A DNA stretch of 64,000 nucleotides from Acanthaster planci (taxonomy: Eukaryota; Echinodermata; Asteroidea; Valvatida; Acanthasteridae), in NCBI RefSeq assembly GCF_001949145.1, contig NW_019091459.1, positions 171,240 to 235,239 on the forward strand, in the 5' to 3' direction. The notes below the pieces were generated by a model. It made no database searches, had not been told where the DNA came from, and saw only the letters and a program-made list of their open reading frames with translations. The position numbers and the translations under genes were made by a program. Positions 24,099 through 36,074 of this stretch are shown piece after piece (the first letter of the stretch is position 1; every line of letters starts with the position of its first letter).

Positions 24099-25650
24099 AT
24101 GGTGTACTATTTACGACAAACATTTCTCTCTCTCTTTAGCGTCCATCCAAGCGATGCAACGACACGACGCGTCGCGTCGTGCCGTCGCCTGTCGGGTCGT
24201 ACCGTCGTGCATCGCGTCGTACGTCGCGACGTGTGCTGTCTCCCTTTGTTTCTTTGTTTCTTGGTATTTATAGAGGGTGCCTTTACTGATTTCTTTCATT
24301 TCCGCCCCGGTACTTGAATAGTAGGGTACAGTCCACTAATTCAAGCCCCATGTAAAATCGGCATTGTTCATGGCCCAATAACATGCTTACCAACATCCTT
24401 GAAATTGCTGAAACACAAATAAAATTGTTGTCTGGTCCCTAATTTTTCGATTTCTTTTCAATTTATTGCGGGCTAACCAATTACATTTTTAATTATTCCC
24501 ACAGAATAAAATCACCCCCGAAAAGTGATTTTTCCGAAGTCTGATTGAAGCCATTTTCCAAGTGGCAACCCTCGAACCTCTCGGTAATTAGGACCATTTT
24601 TCAGTTGCAGTTTTTAGCCATTCTGCTCTCATAGGACAGCTCAAAGACCCAGGCAGTTGATCCTGGCAACGATTTACATAATCCCATTCGAATAGTGGAC
24701 TGCATGCACCCAGTACATGGCATTCGCTCTTTGTACGATGCTGCCATGAGCCTTGAACCGGCAGCTTTTGAAATATACTCCAATCGTATAGTATAGATCG
24801 TAGAAGAACTAACGCAACATCATGCCCCATACAGAAATTTTGAAGCTGCCAGATCGAGGCTCTGCATGCCTATGGCGGTAGCCTACAAAGAGCGAATAGG
24901 TAGCAGGTCTTGTTTCTGTTATTTTTTTTTTTCAGGGTTACCGTTTGTTTTCATTAAGAGTGAGTTGTTGAAGAGCAGGCTCGGAGGTAACTTCCTAAAG
25001 TAGACAAATTGTCCGGGGAATTGGGAGTACTACTTAGAAATTACCAGGATGCACCACAGAGAAATACCGGTATCTAAAAGATTACAAATCTACCACACAT
25101 CGGAACTGCATCGACGGTATTAAAAAGAAATCATTGGCTGGGTGTGACGAATTCTGGGCTTCCACTTATTATGAGAGAGCAGTTCCTAGATATGCCGATT
25201 TCTTTGTGCTCTTTTTTCTTTTCGTAATAAAATATGACAGAAATTAATCCCAATCGAGGAATGGATGAGATTAAAACGTGAACAAATCAACACCAAAGAG
25301 TAGATAGCATGTACTTTGCAAGCACGGGAGACAGAAATGATAGAAAACTGTGAAGGCGCCCTCTACAAACACCATGGAGCAAAGGGCAACAGCACACGAC
25401 GCGTTGCGTCGTGCTATAGGCGACGTAATAGGCGATGCGATGCACGACGCGACGTACGACGCGACGGGCGACATCACGACGCGACGCACGACGCGACGCG
25501 TCGTGTGTGTACAAAAGTAATGGCAAGAAGGCAACGTTACGACCTGACGGCACGACGCAAGGGAGCTGTCGTGCCGTCGCGTCGTGTAGTTGCGTCGCCT
25601 GGAGGGAGGCCAGGGAGATAGAGAAATGTTTGTCGTAAATAGTACACCAT
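24099..25650. mobile_element. Foldback-type DNA transposon with 8-bp target duplication
   Basis: A 1552-bp element bounded by the direct repeat AAGGTTGT (24091-24098 and 25651-25658). Its ends are long inverted repeats: the left arm starts ATGGTGTACTATTTACGACA and runs to about 24325; the right arm is its reverse complement from 25650 back to about 25310. Each arm contains a GC-rich tandem run built from ACGACGCG-type repeats (24140-24235; 25395-25610), longer in the right arm, then a conserved inner part (GGTTTATAGAGGGYGCCTT-like). The centre (24330-25310) has no transposase. Architecture resembles foldback elements known from Drosophila (FB) and sea urchin (TU); the 8-bp duplication also fits hAT-type mobilisation in trans. 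Confidence 0.85.
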
Positions 25651-25659
25651 AAGGTTGTG

Positions 25660-26920
25660 CACAGACAGAAATTGCGGGCGGCGCCATGTCGACTCAACAA
25701 ACTCCAATGATAAATCATTTTATTTCATTTTTTTAAAATACCCACAACTCTCACAGGTGTTCCAGCTGGACAGCAAAATGATGCTCGACATGTCCTCTTT
25801 TATTTTCCTTTCAATTTAGTGGGTTGCCGTTGAATTTTTAGGAATTCTCCCCAAAGCAGACCACCCCTAACATGAAGGAAAGCCATTTTGAAAATCCATC
25901 CCTCTACAAAACGGCTGAAAAGTGTCACTTTGGGACCCGATTACATCCGAATTGCTCAGAATTGGACGCCCCGAGTCCAGGCCAGAGGTTCAGTGCCTAT
26001 ATATGTCTTCAATTCCCCAATTACAAGGCTCTCAGGACTCTCTAATAGGCCTACCGAATATTTTGAGTTTACAACTTTTATTAATGAGCTCGGCAGACAT
26101 ATTTCTGGCCTATTTGCGTGGGCGTTTGTCCCTCGATCTGCTCAAACCGTTTGATTTTCACAAAATTCGTGTCAAAGGTATTCGCATTAAGCTCAACTCC
26201 TACAAAATGCACTGAAGAGACATCGGTAGAAATGTCGAGGGTGGAGATTTCGCCTCGGCTTTTGTAGGGTTAAGGGCTTACAAAAACACGAAGCAAAATT
26301 ATAGACAAACAGGAAAAAGCAAACTTAAAAAATTTACTAAGTCCATTTTTGGTATCCAGTCTTTCCTTGATTTCATCGCTTATCAGTGAAAATTTCAACC
26401 CGGTAGAATGACACTAGACCACACCCACTATTCTATCGATAGATCCATAAAACTCATATCACCAAATAAATACCACATCCTCTTTCTAATTTTGCTTCAA
26501 CAGGAATTATTACGTTCAACGGTTCGTAAATTTCTTGTCTCGTCCACACCCCAACACACTTTCCAGGGAAAATGTATGAAAAAAAATAATGTGAACACTT
26601 TAAAACTAACAACATACTTTACCAACATTATTTGTCATGGAGGGGTCGGCAATAGACCCTTCATTGTCTGCTTTTGGACTTGGGGGCCGCCAACGTTGCG
26701 TTTTACCTTAAGTTCTATAAAGACTGTCAGAATCTTTTTAAATTCCCATTTCTGCTCTTTTTAATGATCTTTGAACAGTTCAGGTGTCGTGTATAGCAGG
26801 GAAGAATTGAAAATACCTGTGGCTTCAGCCAGGAGCTTGGAAATATGTACAAATATATTTACGAGCGATTGGGGAGCGTTTTCGTTCATTATTAATTGTT
26901 GACATCTGTCAGTCGTCATC
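25660..26920. other. Intergenic, no supported gene
   Basis: Overlapping short plus-strand frames at 25888-26215 and one at 26408-26764 have no recognisable motifs. Nothing else is seen. Confidence 0.45.
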
Positions 26921-26929
26921 GACCATGGA

Positions 26930-27200
26930 TTATCCCGTCGAAGGCAACCCTTTATCTCCTGGTGTGACTGTGGAGGCTAATCCTTGACTTGAAGGTTCTT
27001 CCTCAGCGCGGGCATGTAAATATGCATGTGGATGGGTTGGTTTGTAGGTCTGCGTCGGTTCGGAGTAGTAGGACTCCTCACTGGTTTTCAACTCATGTGC
27101 CACTTGCTGCTTCCACCTGGGTCTATCAGCAGGCACGGATTCCCATGTTGCGGTGTTGATGTTGCAGGCTTTCATGTCCCGCCTAATTAGTCTAACAAGT
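26930..27200 (-). pseudogene. C-terminal scrap of a LINE reverse transcriptase protein
   Basis: The minus strand reads RRDMKACNINTATWESVPAD followed by RPRWKQQV. This pattern (K-x-C/A-x-x-I-x-x-x-x-W-E-x-x-A-x-D-R-x-x-W) is typical of the extreme C-terminus of many non-LTR endonuclease/reverse transcriptase ORFs in invertebrates. Nothing upstream on the minus strand is open, so this is a 5'-truncated remnant. Confidence 0.5.
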
Positions 27201-28004
27201 CTTAGGAGAAGCTACCAGGCCAGATCAACGGAATTTTTCTCCCGGTCTGGTTGATGTAATCCAGAGGAATGGAAGGACCAGTACGTTTGGCACTAGGTCG
27301 ACTGCAGTAGCTGTCAGGAAAGCGGTGACTTAATTATTAATTTACAACATTAAAACTAAACAGTTTGCGTTACTTTGGAATGAATGATTATTTCCACTTT
27401 TCACACAAACTTGCCTCACATCTTACAAACTGTCTAGGAATAGGTAACACAAATAATGTCAAGTATGGAAACTTGCATTTTGAGGTCACTGTGTAAAAAG
27501 TGTGCTGTTAAACGTCAGGAGCAAAATTTAACGGGAAGAGCATTCTTGGGAAAACTGCACTTGTTACGAAATCGCAGAGGTAAAAAAGGGCAATCAGTGG
27601 AAGAAAATGAAAGGCATTCTTTAAAATATATTGGGGGTAATTGAAAAGGCATACAAGGGGAAAGGGGCAGTTTTGAAACGGTATAGGGGTAAAAAGAAAT
27701 ACACTGCAAAACCGTGGTGTATTAAGTTAGCACCCTCGGTAACCATTGTCCTGGAATACTGAGAGTTCTAAATTTACGTTATAAATTTTGCAGGACAGAG
27801 AGTTTTGTTTCATAGAAGGTCCTCTCGTGATCTTATACACAAGTCCTATGAAGGCTTCCAATCAGAGGAGAACCTCTAAGAGAGTTCTTCGAGTTGTAAA
27901 CAGTGTAGCTGAATTTCTTGAGACACTTTTCTCTGCAAATTTATACTCTTCTTTGATGTATGAAAACTCCTTTACATTGCTGTTTGGTTGGGTAATATGA
28001 AAAG

Positions 28005-28262
28005 TCAATGTTTTCCTGGACAATGAGGGCGCTGTTGTTGTGATGTCATCCAGGGAAGACGCAGTTCAGTGCAGAGGCTTTGCTGTTTAAATTGAGTGGG
28101 AACCCAGAATGTACCAAACATTTCTGAGGAAGGGATTAATAATCGCTGATTGCTTCACACAAACAGTAAAAGAAGAGAAAATTCAATCTAGCAAAATCTT
28201 CAAAAATGCTGGACTTTCTTCCAGGGATGATATCACAGCTTTGCTCATGAATATGGAAAACT
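28005..28262 (+). repeat. Dispersed repeat, copy A (partner at 55.6 kb)
   Basis: Similar along its length to 55562-55848 in POLE intron 8. Shared blocks are GAGGGCGCTGTTRKTGTGAT, CATTTCTGAGGAAGGG, CAGCAAAATCT or similar, and GCTTTGCTCATSRATAT. Neither copy encodes a recognisable protein, so it is an interspersed repeat family of unknown class. Confidence 0.65.
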
Positions 28263-28694
28263 CATCAGCACAAAAGCAAAAAACCAAAAAAACAAAAACA
28301 AAAAAACGCACTTCAATCCTTATTGGATACAAGAGTTGCAAGTTAGGTGAGACACAAAGGAACATTTTGAAAAGTGGTATTGAAACAAACTGATTGCAGC
28401 CACTCTTTAATTAAATACAAAGAATTGAATGCAACCCATCTGGATCCTGAAGATGCCCTATTTTAATGAACTATCCAATGTAGAGCTCGATTTGAAGATG
28501 GCAATGGAATTCAGGACTACTGATATGGGTGATCATCTTTGGGGAAAAATCCTCCAAAGCAACACGATTCCACACCAAAGTAGACCTGAGAATAAAAGAT
28601 GGCTAAAGGGGCTGATGGTTTGCGTCTCTCAAATGCCATGGAGAATCGCACGTATTTTCTTCCAAAAGAGAAGATCGTAAATACACAGTGCCTC

Positions 28695-28790
28695 CAGTGG
28701 CGTAGTCAAGGGGGGGGGTTCCCCGACGGATTTTTGTCTGTTTCTGTTGTTTTGTTTTGGTTTGGTTTTCAGCAAAGAAAACTTCAAAGG
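28695..28790 (+). repeat. CAGTGGCGTAG-type repeat end
   Basis: CAGTGGCGTAGTCAAGGGGG followed by a C-rich stretch is a common terminus of interspersed elements in animal genomes. Similar ends occur at 42218, about 45530 (minus) and 47201 in this window. The other end of this copy was not located. Confidence 0.4.
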
Positions 28791-28799
28791 TGAATAGGA

Positions 28800-29765
28800 A
28801 AGAAAGTATTCGGTACATTTATTTATTTATCAAATATCAGCACCAAAACCCTCAAGAAACAACGCCATCAAATAAAAGCAAGGATGGCGAGTAAGACTTT
28901 GGCTTTGTTTCCGCACGTAAATCAAGTGTAATGAGCCCAAGGTCGCTTTGCTTTTGAATTTGCCCCCTCCCCCACTAGCAAAAGCTGAATACGCTGCTGA
29001 GAACCTCACTTTTACACTGGCTCCTACCTCTTCTGGTGTCGGGACTATCAAGAGGAGTTTACTAAACTCCTAATAGGAACCGATCTCCTTTGGCCCTAAT
29101 ATCAACAGGTAAAACCACGCTTTTTACTCTCTGCTGAGTTCTATTAATAATCGCCGTGCGAAATGAAACATTTTTGAAATGTGAATGACCTGAAAAAAAC
29201 CCTCCAATTTGAAGTTTTCTTCGAACAAGAACGGAGAATGCTTTTCAAAACGTTCTTATGCGGATTCTTTGACTTTATCAAAATCTTGACAGTGTTAACA
29301 GTGTTTTTTGACAGTTGATGGAAATTTGGTTTTCTTGGCGTCATACGAAAGAGGACATCATAATGAAACTGATGATGGTTACCACTTACCAAAACACTTG
29401 GTTTTCTTATTTTCTGGACAGCCGGTATAGTAAAGAAACCAGCTTTCGCCACTGAAAGGGGGCCATCGGCAAGCACTGCATTTTTGTATACTACACATTG
29501 GCTATGGGAGCATAGAGATATGCACAGAGAATCATGATTAATACATGTAGGTTACATATTGCTCGATGAATAATAGTTCGCAGTTCTTCACAAAAGTTTC
29601 TGTTCACCAAGTTGAACAAAAAAAATCTGACCTTTTCAATTGACATGGATCAGTGGCTTAGATGTTTGCTCAGTAATCTGAATGCAGGCGTGACTCATTT
29701 GTTTTCTCATTTTGTTTTCTCATTGTTTCAGATGATAAGATGGATATCATGAATATTTGGATGGA
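28800..29765. other. Intergenic, no supported gene
   Basis: Short frames without motifs (28830-29051 and 29144-29476, minus). No repeat boundary identified. Confidence 0.4.
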
Positions 29766-29769
29766 TGCT

Positions 29770-30381
29770 TCATTGGAAGTATTTGACAATCAACAAATCA
29801 GAGTCTCCCAGAGCTAAATCTGCCTCTGTCGCTATGGCGCCCCCTTCATAAACCCACTCCCATCCTGGGTAAAGCGTGTTGCCATGCCAGCTGACAAATG
29901 TTGGACCACCATCCACTGGCGTGTTACTGTGCAGTAAGTTTGCTCCTAAAGTGTGCAGAGGTTTGGTGTAGACTGAGAAGAATCGATTGAGGTAGAAAGC
30001 CTTATGATATTTGTGGATACTCCCGAAATACTCTGCGTATCCAGATTTTGCTGCCAGATTCTCTATCTCCATCGTGGCAAAAAGCCCCAGTCCCTGTCCC
30101 CTCTTCTCCTTATCGATGCATATGCTCTCACCGTACACCGCCCTCTGTCTGTTTGTGACAGGGATGAGTCGGACATGACCGACCAGCGTGCCCTCTTTAC
30201 TTGTGCCGTCTGAGTACTCGACCAGGCCGTAGGAACACGGCGCAACGTTGAGTTCCTGTTTGGCGAGTTGCGGTAGAATTTCCGCCTTACAATGCGGCCA
30301 CTCGTCTTTCAGGATCTTGATGCAAGCAGGGATGAGATCCGGTATGGAGCACAACGGTTTCCAGCAATATGAAAGCGCCAT
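29770..30381 (-). CDS. NAA80-like GNAT N-acetyltransferase, copy 3
   Basis: Intact single-exon gene of 203 residues starting MALSYCWKPL at 30381; the open frame continues 16 codons upstream but that part is unique to this copy. R-x-x-G-x-G is at residues 94-99 (RGQGLG). The N-terminal half is very close to copies 1 and 2, whereas residues 85-150 differ much more (ESICIDKEKR, HKYHKAFYLNRFFSVYTKPL), the pattern also seen in copy 4; copies 3 and 4 thus form one subgroup and copies 1 and 2 another. Upstream similarity to the other copies stops about 20-30 bp before the ATG, where a TTGATTGATTGATT-type tail begins, which suggests a repeat replaced the ancestral 5' flank. Confidence 0.8.
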   Translation of the reverse strand: MALSYCWKPLCSIPDLIPACIKILKDEWPHCKAEILPQLAKQELNVAPCSYGLVEYSDGTSKEGTLVGHVRLIPVTNRQRAVYGESICIDKEKRGQGLGLFATMEIENLAAKSGYAEYFGSIHKYHKAFYLNRFFSVYTKPLHTLGANLLHSNTPVDGGPTFVSWHGNTLYPGWEWVYEGGAIATEADLALGDSDLLIVKYFQ

Positions 30382-30421
30382 TTGGATGTTTACCAAACCT
30401 TGTAGAGCTAGCATGTAGCTG

Positions 30422-30480
30422 AAAATCAATCAATCAATTTCATTTTATTTCAAAAATAGGACAAAATATTGATATATAGT
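30422..30480 (-). repeat. LINE-like 3' tail next to copy 3
   Basis: On the minus strand the sequence reads AAATAAAATGAAATTGATTG followed by ATTGATT repeats. Short ATTG repeats after an AATAAAATG run are typical of 3' ends of CR1/L2-like LINEs. Up to 30740 on the minus strand no RT motif could be confirmed. Confidence 0.35.
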
Positions 30481-30759
30481 ATGCAGCGGAATGCATGAAG
30501 GATCCCATGAGGATACAATACAACCCCATCTCACTTGATCGGTTCCCGCCCCACTCCATGTTATTCCCAGCAAGAAGGGGGTGTACGTGGTTTCGGGGAA
30601 GCGCGGAATGGTTTGGATTATTCTTCGAATGCTGTATAGATGGCTCGTTTTTGCATTTCCTATGTCCTGCCTGTATGCGAAGCACAGATGGACGCATGCG
30701 CAGGAAACAACAAAGGTCTTATTGTGTATGCCATGACCCATTCACCTGATCAAAATCTG

Positions 30760-32230
30760 GTAAGTTTGACATTGCAATTGCCGTCCGCGCGGGACATTTC
30801 TGCGACATAATAAAAAAAAGTAATTCGGTCGCATTTTTTTCAAGTACGGATACGGAGGGCCTGACGTTTCTCAAAGGCAAAATGACAAGACAAACAAGCA
30901 TACAGGAAATCAACCCAGCATGGACGGATAAAGGAAAGGTGAACAAGCTCTTGGCTGGATAAAGGGGCAAGGATTCGTGAAAGGCATGGTTGAGCAACAA
31001 AGGGATATAAGGTGGGGAGAGATCAAAGAAAAAGACAAAGGAACAAATCTTTTATAAAAACTTAATTTTAGTTTACAAACAACCCACGATCAACACTTGA
31101 CAGTTTGGACAGTTTACCGGGAACGGATTTAATTTTGTCACTCAACAGCAGTCGTCAGTCTCATCCCCCGCAAAAAAGTCCAATATGAAGAGGGCTAAAA
31201 TGTACAGTCCAGTCTAGCATTGGGAATGGTTACTATCCCCCATGCCTGGACTTTGCAGTCTTTACAAATATATGGTGCACTCCCGATATTTTTGGGCATA
31301 AAAAGCGGCAAATTCAGATACTGTCCAGAGAATCCAGTAAATAATTCTGTCCATGTTTGTAACACGGACCAATTAAGAGACCTTTTTACTCCCCAAGTCC
31401 CATCAAAACCACAGTGCTACATGCCACGATCTGCCGCAGCCTAAGAATCACCATTCCAATTCCTTAACTTTTACAGGCTAGAGTCCAATCTCTCATTACT
31501 TTCGTACGTAGTGGCTAATTAAACAATCCACGTGGGTGCATGCAGCGTGAGTGCAGCAGATAAGCAATATTGTTCAATGGAAAAAATATATTTCGAAGGT
31601 CAGCTGAGGTTGTGATCATGATGAATAAACCATCCCCATTTTTGTGCACGGTACGGCCACAAAGTGTTTCATGCGTGTTAAGCTACTTTGCATATCAGAC
31701 CGTCTGCTTGAGGTCACTGTTGGCCCTTTATTTTTGCATTGTAAATTGTGCATTGACTGCAGATTATATTGCAGATTATATTGGCCATGTCCAGTATCTC
31801 ACTTTTGCCACCCCCATTTAGCAGCGGCCTTGCCAGACGGCAAGCTCCGTACACTCGGTTAATGACCGTTTACCAAGGCTTCATACCAAATGGACCGCTG
31901 GGTTTTGTTACAATTCCAAAGGCAGTACACAACCACGCGGTGTCCATTATACATGCAGTCCGCTAGGTGTTAGGCATCCGTTGCCACCACTGATCGATGT
32001 TTTATCATTAAGTGTTTAATACAAAAAAAATCTCAAAAACGCGTTTTCCTGAAGTTTTCCTCCATTATGCTCATCCTAATGCTATAAAAGGTCTTCAGAA
32101 TACGGTATTGTGCTCATGTTTCGGCTTTGTTTTGGCGCTTTGTACGCGAGTCTGATGAGTATTGAAAATGTGCAGGTGCCAATGTTTGTTGATTCTCCTT
32201 CCATAAAGGCAGAGATAAATGGGATCGCCA
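30760..32230. other. Intergenic, no supported gene
   Basis: Only short frames without motifs. The stretch at 31750-31790 contains a small tandem duplication (TTGCAGATTATA). Confidence 0.4.
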
Positions 32231-32239
32231 AAGCGTAAA

Positions 32240-33420
32240 TAATTCAAGGTGGCGTTTGCAGACGATCAAGGAGTCCCCAAATTTGAGGTGGAGGAAGTGC
32301 AGAGAATTATATGCATTGTGATTAGTCTGATGGAAAACTGCTAACTTCGTTATCACTCTGAATTGGTGGCTACTTCAATCAAACTTAATTGATTTGAAGC
32401 AATCCGACTAAAAGACCTGGGAATTTTGACAAGTTACCAATCACTGGACCAAAAAATAAAAAGGGAAACACAGTAGAAACATGTTAACTAATTTAGACTC
32501 CACTTTGCGTTAATTGTAGGCATGTAACCATTTAAAATTAAACATCCTTTTAGAAATGAGCGTGTTTCGGTGTTCAGAAGTGTTAAAACCAGACAGACGT
32601 GTTTCTGTGTCTTGTTATTAACACCCAATTAAGTGTGTCATAAAAACATTAACACGTATTTGTAGAAAAATAAACACCACAAGTTCACAACGTGTTTATC
32701 TTTGGCTAATTAACACCATAACACGTTCATAAAGTGTTGCTGGGAACACTCTAAAAAGGATCAGTCGAATTTGACTAGAATTCAGTAAAATTTGACTAGC
32801 TCTTCTGGGTCAGCTGGGTGCAAATGCAGATTAGTCAACCTGGCAAATTTTTTTCTGTCAGTTTTTTCTGTCAGGAAACATTTTGACTACGTTGTGTTAA
32901 GAGTGAAGGTGTTCCAAAGGCGTCAACACTGCCAAAATTTGGGTGTTAAATTTCACTCCCCTGGTGTTATCAGAGGACTACACTAATTAACGCTTTTTCA
33001 TTGATATTAAACAATGGGTGTAATATGGTATAACTGTTGACACCCTCTAGTGTATTGTAGAACTTACTGGTGTGCAAAGTGACACTAGCGCTGTTAAAGT
33101 AACACCTTGTGGTGTGGTCATCTGCTTTTACAGTACAGTCATCCGGTACGTTATTTTTATTTAAGCAGGACAGCTAAACGTTTGTTTCCCCATCCACCAA
33201 ACAATCCTGGATTCATATTCTGAATAAAATCCTTCAAGTTGATGGCAAAAAAACGAGCGTCTTCATTCAAGTTCGAAAGGCACAAAAAAGACGTGGTTCT
33301 TACCTTGCAGATGAGTGCTAGCTCTTCTGTCTTCGATGATTCCAGTCCAGAAAGCTGCGTTTAGACGGCCGGTCCCTGGTCGCGCAGCAAGGTCAGTTGA
33401 CCGGTAGTGGACAAATAAGG
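32240..33420. repeat. Segmental-duplication block, unit 3, with AACAC-rich insertion
   Basis: The first part (CAGACGATCAAGGAGTCCCC near 32260) and the last part (GTGGTTCTTACCTTGCAGAT near 33292, GCAGCAAGGTCAGTTGACC near 33383) correspond to units 1 and 2. Between them, about 32560-33136, the sequence is full of short GTGTTA/TAACAC motifs. The right end (CTTTTACAGTA) and left end (ACACTCTAAAAAGG, 32743) resemble MITE termini but form only a weak inverted pair. Confidence 0.5.
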
Positions 33421-33429
33421 CACGCAGTA

Positions 33430-36070
33430 TTCTTACTGAAAGGCGCAATAGTCACCTGACCTCCGTGAAATCGCAAAGCAGGGGAGACTGGACACTATTT
33501 CAATGGCGGAGCTGTTTCAGGGGTGTAGCCCACTAAACCAGATGATAATTTCTACCCAGTCCACTGGCATGAAAAGAGCACCACACTTTTTTTAAGGAGA
33601 TTGGCTGGCCAGAAAATTGGTGAGATTATCCAGGATCACATGGGCTTCCTTCTGAAGGCAGAACGGTCGTAAATGGTCGTAAGTGCCCTAGAAAGTAGAG
33701 GAATGCTATCTTAAAACGACTACATGCCGACTTCAGAACTATCCCCTTTCGAGGGATGATTTTTTAAAGAAAAATTAACAACTAAATTAGATATCCCACA
33801 AAAACATGAGAAGAAATGGAAAGATTAAGGAGAAAACAATTAGTTATTTTTTTTGTTTGAGCCTCTCCAGCGATATTGGCATACATGTTATTAATCCCCG
33901 AACAATGCCGATCTTACAATGTTTTCACTGGGGCTTGAATTGGTGGAAGGCATCTTTGAGCGGACAGTAAGTTGCTGTACGCAGCTTGAATTCCCACAGC
34001 AGTGGTGCGACATCGGTAAAGGCAGAAAGTGTAGAAAGTACGCTCGTGAAAAGAGGCATAGGAGCGCAGACAGAGGTAAGTGCACTTTAATTTTAAAAAA
34101 TTGTTGAAGTTGAATGTTAATCCAGGATACGTTTTCACGCTCAAATTTGAAAGGCCACGATTGGTCAATGACAACATGAGACGTTTATTGCCATATACAA
34201 CAAATGGCCGAAGAAGGTGGAAATCTTTGGTCGCAAAATAAAAATAAAATTTTAGCGTTTTTGAGCACAAATCAATGCAACATTGAGGTTCAGTGCCGCA
34301 TATTTTATAACACTTTTGCTCACAAAAAGGTAAATAAGTATAAACAAAACCGAATGGGCCTTTAAAACACGGAACAAATAGCCAAAAAAAGACAAAGTTT
34401 AATTTAAAGAGAGCTGCAATGACCAAGATTTATAACATACAGAGCGTATTTATATCAAACGGTCCCTTTAAATGTGCATGGGTTTCAAGGAAACATTTGG
34501 TAAGAACGTACATATACTATATACAAAAACCACCTTAATAATATCAGTACAGTACACTGTTCTATCTGCTTTTATCTCCTTAATCCACGACAAACAATAC
34601 TCAAGGGTAGTGGTTGGCGAATTGATAATTGTTCTACTCCCACTGAACCAGTAGATATTATGCAACTTATATTTGGAATGCATTAGCGTGTGATGCCTGT
34701 CGTTAGAATGACTCGATGTCTGAAAGGTCTCAACCTCGAGACTAAGTTAAAGCAAGGGAAGTTTTTTTCCTCTCCAATAACATCAGAATTCCATTTGTCG
34801 TTTAAGGCTTGAATACTGAAGCATTTGAGCTCTGTACTATGTTAGAAATGCCAAACTAGTAATACAATCTCAGCAAATACGATGATGCGAGTGTGTGGGC
34901 TGTTGCTTTTTCGCTAAATCGTAAAGTGGGGTAACTTTGGCACAAGCCACACCCCTTTGTTGTAGTCGTCATATATAGAGGGATCCCAATACGACGCTTT
35001 TAGCGTCGATCTGCGCACTTTTTCGTTTGAAAGCGAGGCTGTATGTGTTAGCTTCAATTCTTAATACGATCAGACGATTGAAAGTAAGGAGTTAAGACAC
35101 AAAATGCATAAAGGTATGTTAAATTCAGTCTTTTCAAGCTGCAAATATTTGCGGAAAAGTCTTTCAGGATGACTCCACACGAAAATCAAAAGAAAAAATA
35201 AGGACAATCGACCGCGAACTAACGTACCTGCGATGGTCGTGTATCTTGTGCAGTGGGCTTGGTTTAAACACTTATGAACCGGATACTCCATGTACTGTGT
35301 GGATTCCGCGGGCGCGCGCGAGGAAGTTCAACACAGAGAGCTTCGGTTTCGATGCAGATATGCGCAGACGGCGCTGATGTGAAATCCCTCTATTGGCAAC
35401 GCGCTATAAATGACATAAGATTCTCTAAAATGATTCAATGACAGCAATGTTATAATTAAATACTGCTAGAGGCTTGACCTGAAGAGTTTTTACGTGTAAA
35501 ACTTCGTTAGAGTCCTTTCTTAGGTTTTTCAATAAACTCTAGCAACCTGTCAAAGTTGCCCTGAACCACGAAGTAACTTTGGCAGCACTTAATTAAACTC
35601 CAACTCACAATTTAAAAAAGTAGATGGGTGTCTGTTATTACTAGATTAGACTTAATGCTTCACATGACCAAAAGAGTGATCAATAATGAAAAGTAATTTC
35701 TGTTTTGGGCAGTAGAAACGATTAGGATTTTAACGGGCCATAGTTACCCCGGTTGATGGTATGTGCGCGGGGGATGTACATCATAACTCTCTAAACGTAC
35801 GGTATTGTGGCGGGCAACCGACACTTTTTTGTGGCGAACCAGCAGACTGGCCTGATCAGAGATGGAATTGACCTGGCCTAACCACACCAATATATTTATT
35901 TAACCTTACGCAAGAATGAGTGGCTATCCAAACGCAATGGGGGATATCAGTTAACGAACGGTGGACTATGCCTCAGGGGGCTGTTCGTTTGGTGGAGGTT
36001 TACCACCGCTCTGTGATTAGGTAATTGATCCCAATGCCAATAAAGATTACAATAAATGTCAATAAGTGAT
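33430..36070. other. Intergenic, no supported gene
   Basis: The largest frame is on the minus strand at 33914-34426 (170 codons). It is rich in Phe and Cys but has no family pattern, and AT-rich DNA easily gives such a frame. On the plus strand 33919-34080 ends at a good splice donor (GACAGAG|GTAAGT), which might mark an exon, but nothing else supports a gene. Confidence 0.35.
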
Positions 36071-36074
36071 ACAG

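Noticed and set aside
33914-34426. 170-codon minus-strand frame and a plus-strand frame ending at a splice donor
   Set aside because: No family motif, AT-rich composition, and the two strands compete; a single good donor is not enough for a gene call.
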